Assembly (NCBI GenBank): GCA_017578085.1
Contig: PKQR01000140.1
Span: forward strand, 1-5,660
Direction: 5' to 3'
From: Bacillota bacterium
GTDB lineage: Bacteria; Bacillota; Limnochordia; Limnochordales; ZCTH02-B6
DNA: 5,660 nt
Shown: positions 1 through 5,660 of the stretch, one piece after another
How positions within the stretch are numbered: position 1 is the stretch's first letter
Layout of the letters: each line of letters starts with the position of its first letter
Translations under genes and position numbers: made by a program
The notes under the pieces: model-generated
What the model saw: the letters and a program-made list of their open reading frames with translations, nothing else
Databases searched by the model: none
What the model was told of the DNA's origin: nothing

Positions 1-1320
1 GTGCACACCTTGTGGAAGCCGGTGCCGGGGCGGTTCAAGGACTACATCGCGATGCCCAAGTCCAACCTGTACCAGTCGCTGCACACGACGGTCATCGGGC
101 CCCGGGGCGAGCCGCTGGAGATCCAGATCCGGACCCACGAGATGCACCGGATCGCCGAGATGGGCATCGCCGCCCACTGGCTGTACAAGGAAGGCAAGAC
201 CACCAGCGAGTTTGAGGAAAAGGTCGCGTGGCTGCGGCAAGTGATGGAATGGCTGCGGGAGATGAAGGACCCGCAGGAGTTCATGGAGACCCTCAAGATC
301 GACCTCTTTGAGGACGAGGTCTTCGTGTTTACACCCAAGGGCGACGTGAAGAGCCTGCCCGCGGGCAGCACGCCGATTGACTTCGCCTTCTCGGTGCACA
401 CCGATATCGGCATGCACTGCGTGGGCGCCAAGGTCAACGGCAAGATGGTCTCCCTGGACTACCGGCTGCAGAACGGCGATATCGTGGAGATCCTGACGTC
501 CAAGCACGCGACGCCGTCCCAGGACTGGCTGGGCCTGGTCAAGACGTCCAAGGCCCGCACCAAGATTCGCAGCTGGCTCAAGGAAGTGCGGCGGGAGGAG
601 AGCCTCGCCCGCGGTCGCGAGATTCTGGAGCGGGAGGCCAGGCGCCTGGGGCTGGACCCGGCGGAGCTCTTGCGCTCGGAGCGCATGCAGGACGTGGTCA
701 AGCGCTACGGCTTCGCCGACGTGGACGACGTCCTGGCCGGGATCGGCTTCGGCCAGGTGACGGCGTCCCAGGTGCTGGCGCGGATTTTGGGCCGCGAGGA
801 GCTGGAAGCCCGGCGGCGGCAGCTCAGGGAGCGGAGCCGGCGCAACGGCGATCACCGTCCGGCCCACCAGGCGCTGGGCGTGCGCGTCCACGGCTTAGAT
901 AACGTGCTGATCCGCTTTTCCCGCTGCTGCAATCCGGTGCCCGGCGACCCGATCGTCGGGTACATCACCCGCGGCCGGGGCGTGTCGGTGCACCGGCGCG
1001 ACTGCCCCAACCTGCAGTCGCTGCTGGCCCAGGAGGGGCGCCAGCTGGAGGTAGAATGGGAGCACACGCCGTCGCTCACGTATCCGGTAGACATTGAGGT
1101 GGAGGCCGTCGACCGCGTGAATCTGTTGACCAACATCATGGCCAGCGTGTCCGACGGCAAGACCAACATCGGCGCGGTCCACGCCCGCACTACCCGCCAC
1201 AAGCGGGCGACGATCCACTTGACGGTGGACATCCGCGACGTGGAACACCTGCAGTCGGTCATCAACCGGATCACGCAAGTCGAGGGCGTCTTGACCGTCC
1301 ACCGGGCCGGGTCCAGCTAA
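1..1320 (+). CDS. relA: RelA/SpoT-family (p)ppGpp synthetase/hydrolase, C-terminal part (5' end outside window)
   Basis: The product makes, and in the long Rel form also degrades, the alarmone (p)ppGpp in the cytoplasm, on ribosomes carrying uncharged tRNA. Only the last 439 residues are present. Residues 1-65 are the end of the synthetase domain, with YQSLHTT (24-30) and the EIQIRT...AAHW block (40-60). A TGS domain covers about 98-165, a helical region about 175-285, a zinc-finger/CC-type domain about 293-340 with the SRCCNPVPGD motif (Cys309, Cys310) and Cys335, and an ACT/RRM domain about 360-437. Full-length Rel proteins are roughly 720-780 residues, so the N-terminal hydrolase (HD) domain and most of the synthetase domain lie upstream. 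The GTG at position 1 is therefore very probably an internal Val codon. Because the HD domain is not visible, bifunctionality is inferred from Bacillota, where the single long enzyme next to dtd is bifunctional. The TAA stop is followed 45 bases later by dtd. Confidence 0.96.
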   Translation: MHTLWKPVPGRFKDYIAMPKSNLYQSLHTTVIGPRGEPLEIQIRTHEMHRIAEMGIAAHWLYKEGKTTSEFEEKVAWLRQVMEWLREMKDPQEFMETLKIDLFEDEVFVFTPKGDVKSLPAGSTPIDFAFSVHTDIGMHCVGAKVNGKMVSLDYRLQNGDIVEILTSKHATPSQDWLGLVKTSKARTKIRSWLKEVRREESLARGREILEREARRLGLDPAELLRSERMQDVVKRYGFADVDDVLAGIGFGQVTASQVLARILGREELEARRRQLRERSRRNGDHRPAHQALGVRVHGLDNVLIRFSRCCNPVPGDPIVGYITRGRGVSVHRRDCPNLQSLLAQEGRQLEVEWEHTPSLTYPVDIEVEAVDRVNLLTNIMASVSDGKTNIGAVHARTTRHKRATIHLTVDIRDVEHLQSVINRITQVEGVLTVHRAGSS

Positions 1321-1327
1321 CGGGGCG

Positions 1328-1349
1328 GCTTCAGAGCGCGGCTTGAAGC
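1328..1349 (+). repeat. Short inverted repeat in the rel-dtd spacer
   Basis: GCTTCA (1328-1333) and TGAAGC (1344-1349) are perfect 6-bp complements around a 10-base loop, in the 45-base gap between rel and dtd. No T-run follows, so it does not look like a Rho-independent terminator. It ends only 16 bases before the dtd start codon, just upstream of the AGGGG ribosome-binding site at 1355-1359, so a folded form could mildly affect dtd initiation. A 6-bp repeat can easily arise by chance. Confidence 0.25.
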
Positions 1350-1365
1350 GAGACAGGGGTGGGCC

Positions 1366-1818
1366 ATGCGGGCTGTCATCCAACGGGTACGATCTGCCAA
1401 CGTCCAGGTGGACGGGCAAGTGGTGGGGCGCATCGGCCGGGGGTTGCTGGTGCTGCTCGGCGTCGGTCAAGGCGACGGGGAAGCCGACGCGGTCTTCATG
1501 GCGGACAAAGTCGCGGGCTTGCGGATCTTCGAGGACGACCAGGGCAAGATGAACTTGGCCCCGGCGGACGTCGGGGCCGAATTTCTGGTCGTCTCCCAGT
1601 TCACGCTCTATGGCGACATCCGCAAAGGCCGGCGGCCCAGCTTTACCGAGGCTGCACCGCCCGAGCGCGCCCGGGAGCTTTATGAGCGGTTTCTAGAATT
1701 GCTGCGGGCGCGGGGCTTTAGGGTGGAGTCGGGGATCTTTGGTGCGAAAATGCTCGTGCAGCTGGAGAACGACGGGCCGGTGACGCTCTGGTTTGACACT
1801 GCTGAGGCCCTAAAGTAA
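1366..1818 (+). CDS. dtd: D-aminoacyl-tRNA deacylase (DTD)
   Basis: This cytoplasmic homodimeric enzyme hydrolyses the ester bond of D-aminoacyl-tRNAs (D-Tyr and others) and, in this family, also Gly-tRNA(Ala), keeping D-amino acids and misplaced glycine out of proteins. The 150-residue length is typical. The canonical N-terminus MRAVIQRV fixes the ATG start; an AGGGG Shine-Dalgarno-like stretch lies 6 bases upstream. Both family signatures are intact: SQFTLYGD at residues 77-84 and NDGPVT at 135-140, the latter carrying the Gly-Pro dipeptide that enforces chiral selection in the known structures. It sits directly after rel, the usual Bacillota arrangement, and is probably cotranscribed with it. 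The last codons overlap a promoter-like element for the next gene. No truncation or missing key residue is seen. Confidence 0.97.
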   Translation: MRAVIQRVRSANVQVDGQVVGRIGRGLLVLLGVGQGDGEADAVFMADKVAGLRIFEDDQGKMNLAPADVGAEFLVVSQFTLYGDIRKGRRPSFTEAAPPERARELYERFLELLRARGFRVESGIFGAKMLVQLENDGPVTLWFDTAEALK

Positions 1819-1821
1819 AAT
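1793..1821 (+). promoter_or_regulatory. Sigma-A/sigma-70 type promoter for the PPIase-TPR gene
   Basis: A perfect -35 box TTGACA (1793-1798) is followed after exactly 17 bases by TAAAAT (1816-1821), which matches the TATAAT consensus at 5 of 6 positions including the most conserved A at position 2 and the final T. The element overlaps the last codons and the TAA stop of dtd, in a locally AT-rich patch of otherwise GC-rich DNA. Transcription would be expected to start near 1828, leaving a leader of about 35 bases that contains the AGGAGG site before the ATG at 1863. Function is inferred from the match, spacing and position. Confidence 0.65.
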
Positions 1822-1842
1822 TAGCTGAGCGATTTTGACTCG

Positions 1843-1848
1843 AGGAGG
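1843..1848 (+). promoter_or_regulatory. Ribosome-binding site with long spacing, PPIase-TPR gene
   Basis: AGGAGG is the strongest Shine-Dalgarno match next to any start in this window. It lies 14 bases from the ATG at 1863, longer than the usual 5-10. No ATG, GTG or TTG in that reading frame lies closer, and the first residues after 1863 form a normal cytoplasmic tip of a signal anchor, so 1863 remains the best start. Confidence 0.6.
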
Positions 1849-1862
1849 CGGCCTCATCGCCC

Positions 1863-3410
1863 ATGTTTTTTTCCACCCTGCGCAAGCACATGCGCTGGAT
1901 CATCATCGTCGTGGTGGTTGCATTCGTCGCAGGCACCCTCTACGTGGGCGTCAACTTTGGTCAGCAGGCGACGGAGGCAGCCGCACCGGTGGCCGAGGTC
2001 AACGGCCGCGCCATTTCCTATGCGGAATTCCAGCAAGTCTACTTCAACAACGTGCAGCTGTACAGCCAGTACTTTGGCCCCGTCCGGGGTACGATGGCTG
2101 AAGAGCTGCGGTATCTCTCCTTAAGCAGCCTCATCGACAGCTACTTGACGCTGGAGGCCGCCCGGGCCGCCAACTTGCCCGTCAGCAACCGCGAGATCGA
2201 TGAGACGCTGGCGGAAATCAAGGCGTCCTTCGCCGACGACGCCGCCTACCGCCAGGCGCTGGCCGCGAGCGGGCTTACCGAGGCGCGCTTGCGGGAGCTG
2301 ATCCGGGACGACGTGATGGTGCGGAAATTCCAGGAGCAGGTACGCCGGGCCGAGTTCACGGATGAAGAGGTCCGCGCCGCCATGGCGGAGGTGCGGGTCC
2401 GGCACATCCTGGTCAAGCCGGCGGACGCGGCTAGTGAGGCGTCGTGGGAAGAGGCGCGGTCCCGGGCCGAAGCGTTGCGGGCAGAGCTCCTAAACGGGGC
2501 TTCCTTTGAGGAGTACGCCTCCACCTACTCGGCCGATCTGGCGTCGGCCATTGCAGGCGGCGACGTGGGCTGGGTGAGCTTCTCGACGCCCTTTGTGGAG
2601 GAGTTCAAGGAGGCCGCCTTGGCGCTGCAGGCGGGCGAGATTAGCCAGCCGGTGCGCACCGTCTACGGCTGGCACATCATCCAGGCCACCGAGCGAAGGG
2701 AGCCCACGGATGAGGAGTTTGCGGAGCGCAGGGAGGAAATGCTCGCGGCGTTGCAGCAGGCGGCAGGCGACCGCCAGTGGTCCGAGTGGATCAGTGCGCG
2801 GCGCAACCAGGCCCAGGTCGTCATCCACGACCGGCAGCTGCTGGCCCATCACCAGGCGCGCAACGGGGAGCTGGAGGCCGCGGTTCGCTCGTACCAGGAG
2901 GCGATCCTGGAGGATCCGTTCAACCCGTACCTGCACGTGTCGCTGGCCGAGGTGTACGAACGGCTGGGCCGCATGGAAGACGCAGTGCGCGAGTACGAGC
3001 AGGCGGTGGCCAAGGCTGAAACGGATCCCGACCTGCATTTGCAGCTGGGCCTAGCCTACCGGGAGGTGGGCCGGGACGAGGACGCGGCGGCCAGCTTCCG
3101 CAAGGCCGGTGAGATTAACCCGTGGGATGCCCAGCTGCAGGTGTCCCTGTTGCAGCTGTTCAGGGAGATGGGTCTGGAGGAGGACGTAGCCGTCGTCAGC
3201 CAGCGCCTGGCCGACATCCAGAAGGCGTGGCAGGAGCAGCAGCGTGCCCTTTCGGGTGAGACTTCTGAAGGCGGCACCAGCGACGTGACCGGCGACGCCG
3301 GGGCTGACGGCCAACCGGCGTCCGGTGACGCGGCGGGCGACGGCACGGGCGGAGCGGCCGCGGGCAGCGACAGCGGCGACAATGCGGCGGGCGGCAACGG
3401 ACAAGACTGA
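1863..3410 (+). CDS. Membrane-anchored SurA/PrsA-like parvulin peptidyl-prolyl isomerase with TPR repeats
   Basis: Predicted extracytoplasmic folding factor that catalyses cis-trans isomerisation at proline bonds. The 515 residues read in order: a basic cytoplasmic tip (about 1-11); one hydrophobic segment (about 12-32), best read as a signal anchor because no lipobox Cys follows, unlike lipoprotein PrsA; a SurA-N-type helical chaperone region (about 43-170); and a parvulin rotamase domain (about 177-278) with the hallmarks VRHILV, GGDVGW and YGWHII, including the conserved His181 and His271. Next come about four TPR-like helical pairs (322-355, 356-389, 390-423, about 424-456), then a tail of about 50 residues rich in Gly, Ala, Asp and Ser with no Lys or Arg after 461. 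The TPRs suggest protein-protein contacts, and the tail looks disordered. It lies where B. subtilis carries lytH, between dtd and hisS, with its own promoter candidate upstream. The rotamase assignment is firm; substrates are unknown, and a mainly chaperone role is possible. Confidence 0.88.
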   Translation: MFFSTLRKHMRWIIIVVVVAFVAGTLYVGVNFGQQATEAAAPVAEVNGRAISYAEFQQVYFNNVQLYSQYFGPVRGTMAEELRYLSLSSLIDSYLTLEAARAANLPVSNREIDETLAEIKASFADDAAYRQALAASGLTEARLRELIRDDVMVRKFQEQVRRAEFTDEEVRAAMAEVRVRHILVKPADAASEASWEEARSRAEALRAELLNGASFEEYASTYSADLASAIAGGDVGWVSFSTPFVEEFKEAALALQAGEISQPVRTVYGWHIIQATERREPTDEEFAERREEMLAALQQAAGDRQWSEWISARRNQAQVVIHDRQLLAHHQARNGELEAAVRSYQEAILEDPFNPYLHVSLAEVYERLGRMEDAVREYEQAVAKAETDPDLHLQLGLAYREVGRDEDAAASFRKAGEINPWDAQLQVSLLQLFREMGLEEDVAVVSQRLADIQKAWQEQQRALSGETSEGGTSDVTGDAGADGQPASGDAAGDGTGGAAAGSDSGDNAAGGNGQD

Positions 3411-3476
3411 TGCGCCCGCCGGGGACAACGGAGGGGCGGCCGGCGGCGCAAACAGCCGGCTGCCATCGGGTAGACG

Positions 3477-3507
3477 CCGGCGGAACCCCGGATGTGGGTT
3501 CCGCCGG
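3477..3507 (+). repeat. Perfect 12-bp inverted repeat (hairpin) upstream of hisS
   Basis: CCGGCGGAACCC (3477-3488) and GGGTTCCGCCGG (3496-3507) are perfect complements with a 7-base loop. In RNA the stem could extend by a G-U (3476/3508) and a C-G pair (3475/3509). It lies in the 114-base gap between the PPIase gene and hisS, ending 17 bases before the GTG chosen for hisS. No U-tract follows directly (the nearest T-rich stretch is about 20 bases on), so it is not a standard intrinsic terminator. It may be a pause, attenuator or mRNA-stability element. The rest of the gap shows no convincing promoter and no T-box. Confidence 0.7.
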
Positions 3508-3524
3508 TGCCTATCGGGAACGGG

Positions 3525-4796
3525 GTGGTCTTTCTGGGCATCATTACCGCGCCGAGGGGTACGGCGGACATCTTGCCGGCCGACGCGCGTCGCTGGCACG
3601 AACTGGAAGAGGCGGCGCGGGCCGTCTTCGACGCCTACGGGTACGGGGAAATCCGCACCCCGATCTTCGAGCACACGGAGCTGTTCCAGCGGGGCATCGG
3701 CGAGGCCACCGACGTGGTGGACAAGGAGATGTACACCTTCATGGACCGGGGCGACCGCAGCCTGACGCTTCGCCCGGAGGGGACGGCCGGGGTCGTGCGG
3801 GCGGTCCTGGAGCACAACATGGACAAGGGCGCCCTGCCGGTCAAGCTGTACTACATGGGCCCCATGTTCCGTTACGAGCGGCCACAAGCCGGACGGGCCC
3901 GGCAGTTCCACCAGGTGGGCGCCGAGTGCCTGGGCACCATGGACCCGGCGGCCGACGCCGAGATGATCCGCATGCCCGCCACGTTGCTCAAGCGGGTGGG
4001 CGTGACCAATTTTGAGGTGCTGATCAACAGCATCGGCTGCCCCCGGTGCCGGCCCGCATATGTGGAGCGGCTGCGGGCGCACCTGGCCGACCGGCGGGAG
4101 CAGTTGTGCGCAAGTTGCCGGGAACGCTATGACCGCAATCCCCTGCGGCTCTTGGACTGCAAGCGCGAGTCGTGCCGGCGGCTGACGGAGGACGTCCCGC
4201 AGCTGGTGGACAGCCTGTGCGACGGGTGTGCCAGCCACTTCCAGCAGGTGCGGGCGTACCTGGACGATTTTGGGCTCCCGTACCGGCTTGCCCCGCGCCT
4301 GGTGCGGGGGTTGGACTATTACACCAAGACGGTGTTCGAGCTCGTCTCATCCGACTTGGGCGCCCAGGACGCCCTGGGCGGCGGCGGGCGGTACGACGGG
4401 CTCGTGGAAACCTTGGGCGGCCCGCCCATGCCTGGGGTCGGTTTCGCGGCCGGGATGGAGAGGATTCTCCTGGTCATGGCCAAGTACCGGCCGGCGCCCG
4501 CACCCAAGCCCGTCGACGCCATGATTGCGCACCACGGGGCGGCCGGGCGGCGCATCGCGGTGCGGCTTGCCGGGGAATGGCGGGACGCGGGCCTGCGGGT
4601 GGAGATCGACTACATGGACCGCAGCCTGCGGGCCCAGATGAAGCAGGCCGACCGGCTGGGCGCCCGGCTGGTGGTCATCATCGGCGAGGACGAGGCGTCC
4701 CGCGGCGTCGTGCGGGTGCGGGACATGGCCACCGGCGAGGAGCGGGAAATGCGGGCGGAAGAAGTGTTTCAGTCCTTGATGCAGAAAGGCGGCTGA
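3525..4796 (+). CDS. hisS: Histidyl-tRNA synthetase (class II)
   Basis: Charges tRNA(His) with histidine in the cytoplasm using ATP. Numbered from GTG 3525, the 423-residue protein has the N-terminal APRGTADILP block (9-18), motif 1 region to LRPEGT (about 40-87), motif 2 around GPMFRYERPQAGRARQFHQ (112-130), the histidine-specific signatures LVRGLDYYT (259-267) and ALGGGGRYDG (283-292), motif 3 GVGFAAGMERIL (304-315), and a C-terminal anticodon-binding domain (about 325-423). The insertion domain (172-235) holds eight cysteines in four pairs (CPRC, CASC, CKRESC, CDGC), suggesting metal binding. The start is uncertain: an in-frame ATG at 3492 would add 11 residues but lies in the loop of a strong inverted repeat and adds sequence unlike family N-termini; GTG 3507 is also possible. 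No start has a strong Shine-Dalgarno. The length is normal for the family. aspS follows after 7 bases, so the two are almost certainly cotranscribed. Confidence 0.96.
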   Translation: MVFLGIITAPRGTADILPADARRWHELEEAARAVFDAYGYGEIRTPIFEHTELFQRGIGEATDVVDKEMYTFMDRGDRSLTLRPEGTAGVVRAVLEHNMDKGALPVKLYYMGPMFRYERPQAGRARQFHQVGAECLGTMDPAADAEMIRMPATLLKRVGVTNFEVLINSIGCPRCRPAYVERLRAHLADRREQLCASCRERYDRNPLRLLDCKRESCRRLTEDVPQLVDSLCDGCASHFQQVRAYLDDFGLPYRLAPRLVRGLDYYTKTVFELVSSDLGAQDALGGGGRYDGLVETLGGPPMPGVGFAAGMERILLVMAKYRPAPAPKPVDAMIAHHGAAGRRIAVRLAGEWRDAGLRVEIDYMDRSLRAQMKQADRLGARLVVIIGEDEASRGVVRVRDMATGEEREMRAEEVFQSLMQKGG

Positions 4797-4803
4797 TGGG
4801 CGA

Positions 4804-5660
4804 ATGGAGTCGACGCAGCAGCGCTGGCAGCGCACCCACTGGTGCGGGGAACTGAGGCCGGCTCACGCCGGGCAGGAGGTCATTCTCAACGGGTGGGTCC
4901 ACCGGCGGCGGGACCACGGCGGGTTGATCTTCGTGGACCTGCGGGATCGCAGCGGTATCGTGCAGGTGGTCTTCAATCCGCAAGTGGACCCGGAAGCCTA
5001 CCGGATCGCCGATACTTTGCGCAACGAGTACGTGGTGTCGGTGCGCGGCCAGGTGCGCCGGCGGGTGCCGGGGGCGGAGAATCCGAACCTGGCCACCGGC
5101 GAGATCGAGGTGGACGGCAAGGCAGTCACGGTCTTGAGCCGGGCCAAGCCGTTGCCTTTCAGCCTTGACGACCGGACTGAGGTGGACGAGACGGTGCGCC
5201 TGCGCTACCGGGCGCTGGACCTGCGGCGCCCATCCATGCAGCGCATCCTCATGCTGCGGCACCGGGTGACCATGGCGGTCCGGCAGTTCATGGACCGGGA
5301 AGGGTTTCTGGAGATTGAGACGCCCATGCTGACCCGCAGCACGCCGGAAGGCGCCCGGGACTACCTGGTGCCAAGTCGCGTCAACCCGGGCAAGTTCTAC
5401 GCGTTGCCCCAGTCGCCGCAGCTGTTCAAGCAGCTGCTGATGGTGGCGGGCCTAGAGCGGTATTTCCAGATCGCCCGCTGCTTCCGGGATGAGGACCTGC
5501 GGGCGGACCGCCAGCCGGAGTTCACCCAGATCGACGTCGAGATGTCGTTTGTCGATGTGGATGACGTACTCGACGTGATGGAGCGGCTGATCGTGCACGT
5601 GTTCCGGGAGGCGGCCGGCATCAACCTGCCCCAGCCGTTCCCGCGCCTGCGGTACGACGA
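4804..5660 (+). CDS. aspS: Aspartyl-tRNA synthetase, N-terminal part (3' end outside window)
   Basis: Charges tRNA(Asp), and possibly tRNA(Asn), with aspartate. The first 285 codons are present and the frame stays open to the right edge; bacterial AspRS is about 590 residues, so roughly half is seen. The ATG at 4804 precedes the typical RTHWCGELR opening by nine codons; only a weak AAAGG stands upstream (4785-4789), so translational coupling to hisS, 7 bases away, is likely. Residues about 24-110 are the OB-fold anticodon-binding domain (GWVHRRRDHGGLIF at 30-43). The class II catalytic core follows, with motif 1 around FLEIETPML (168-176), the TPEGARDYLVPSR block (180-192), QSPQLFKQLLM (203-213) and motif 2 FRDEDLRADRQPEFTQ (227-242). 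His38 and Gly90 match residues associated with non-discriminating AspRS, whereas E. coli, B. subtilis and the Thermus discriminating enzyme have Leu at the His38 position. The catalytic domain is of the bacterial type, and its bacterial-specific insertion should lie downstream. Confidence 0.96.
   Translation, partial: MESTQQRWQRTHWCGELRPAHAGQEVILNGWVHRRRDHGGLIFVDLRDRSGIVQVVFNPQVDPEAYRIADTLRNEYVVSVRGQVRRRVPGAENPNLATGEIEVDGKAVTVLSRAKPLPFSLDDRTEVDETVRLRYRALDLRRPSMQRILMLRHRVTMAVRQFMDREGFLEIETPMLTRSTPEGARDYLVPSRVNPGKFYALPQSPQLFKQLLMVAGLERYFQIARCFRDEDLRADRQPEFTQIDVEMSFVDVDDVLDVMERLIVHVFREAAGINLPQPFPRLRYD

Noticed and set aside
1..3. GTG at position 1 as the true start of the rel gene
   Set aside because: The protein begins in the middle of the synthetase domain (VHTLWKPVPGRFKDYIAMPK), which in full-length Rel proteins is continuous with upstream sequence. 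The window edge, not biology, sets this start.
895..1470. 191-codon open frame on the - strand across rel and dtd
   Set aside because: It is antisense to two well-supported genes, is rich in His, Pro, Arg and Ala, and lacks motifs; a typical GC-rich shadow frame.
1817..1836. AAAAT/ATTTT inverted repeat after dtd as a terminator
   Set aside because: The stem has only 5 A-T pairs and a 10-base loop, too weak to terminate. The AT-rich patch is better explained by the -10 region of the promoter.
3411..3524. T-box riboswitch ahead of hisS
   Set aside because: T-boxes often control hisS in Bacillota, but the gap is about 114 bases, shorter than usual T-box leaders, and I see no match to the conserved T-box sequence and no terminator with a U-run.
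3410..4015. Open frame whose ATG overlaps the PPIase stop codon (ATGA)
   Set aside because: The overlap looks like translational coupling, but the translation is Gly/Arg/Pro-rich without family features and runs out of frame through hisS, whose frame is unmistakable.
3051..4238. 395-codon open frame on the - strand
   Set aside because: It lies antisense to the PPIase and hisS genes, has the biased composition expected of a GC-rich shadow frame, and shows no recognisable domain.
1..5660. A novel defence, mobile or biosynthetic system
   Set aside because: Every substantial stretch is accounted for by five recognisable genes in a conserved order. There are no integrase, transposase, phage, toxin-antitoxin or CRISPR signals.

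Overview
The window is a compact, GC-rich (roughly two-thirds G+C by eye) run of five genes, all on the + strand, with no mobile elements, CRISPR arrays, tRNAs or rRNAs that I can see. In order: the 3' part of a bifunctional (p)ppGpp synthetase/hydrolase gene (RelA/SpoT/Rel family, cut by the left edge), a complete dtd (D-aminoacyl-tRNA deacylase), a complete gene for a membrane-anchored parvulin-type peptidyl-prolyl isomerase with C-terminal TPR repeats, a complete hisS (histidyl-tRNA synthetase), and the 5' part of aspS (aspartyl-tRNA synthetase, cut by the right edge).

The order rel-dtd-(envelope gene)-hisS-aspS is the classic Bacillota (Firmicutes) arrangement; from memory, Bacillus subtilis has relA-dtd-lytH-hisS-aspS. 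With the high G+C and Arg/Glu/Ala-rich proteins, this suggests a high-GC, possibly thermophilic Bacillota lineage (Symbiobacterium-, Thermaerobacter- or Limnochordia-like). That placement is inferred from gene order and composition only; no species is claimed.

Region by region: 1-1320 is the Rel C-terminal half. 1321-1365 is a short spacer with a weak inverted repeat. 1366-1818 is dtd. A near-consensus sigma-A type promoter (TTGACA, 17 bp, TAAAAT) overlaps the end of dtd at 1793-1821 and is followed by an AGGAGG ribosome-binding site for the PPIase-TPR gene (1863-3410). 3411-3524 is the longest gap (about 114 bases) and holds a perfect 12-bp inverted repeat just ahead of hisS. hisS runs to 4796, and aspS starts 7 bases later and continues out of the window.

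Functionally the genes join translation quality control (dtd), aminoacylation (hisS, aspS) and the stringent response to uncharged tRNA (rel), with one secreted-protein folding factor in the middle. I found no convincing undescribed multi-gene system. The points worth following are the internal promoter that may uncouple the PPIase gene from rel-dtd, the hairpin that bears on the hisS start, AspRS residues that suggest a non-discriminating enzyme (hence an indirect Asn-tRNA pathway elsewhere in the genome), and the anchored PPIase-TPR architecture with a disordered tail in the slot where B. subtilis has lytH.
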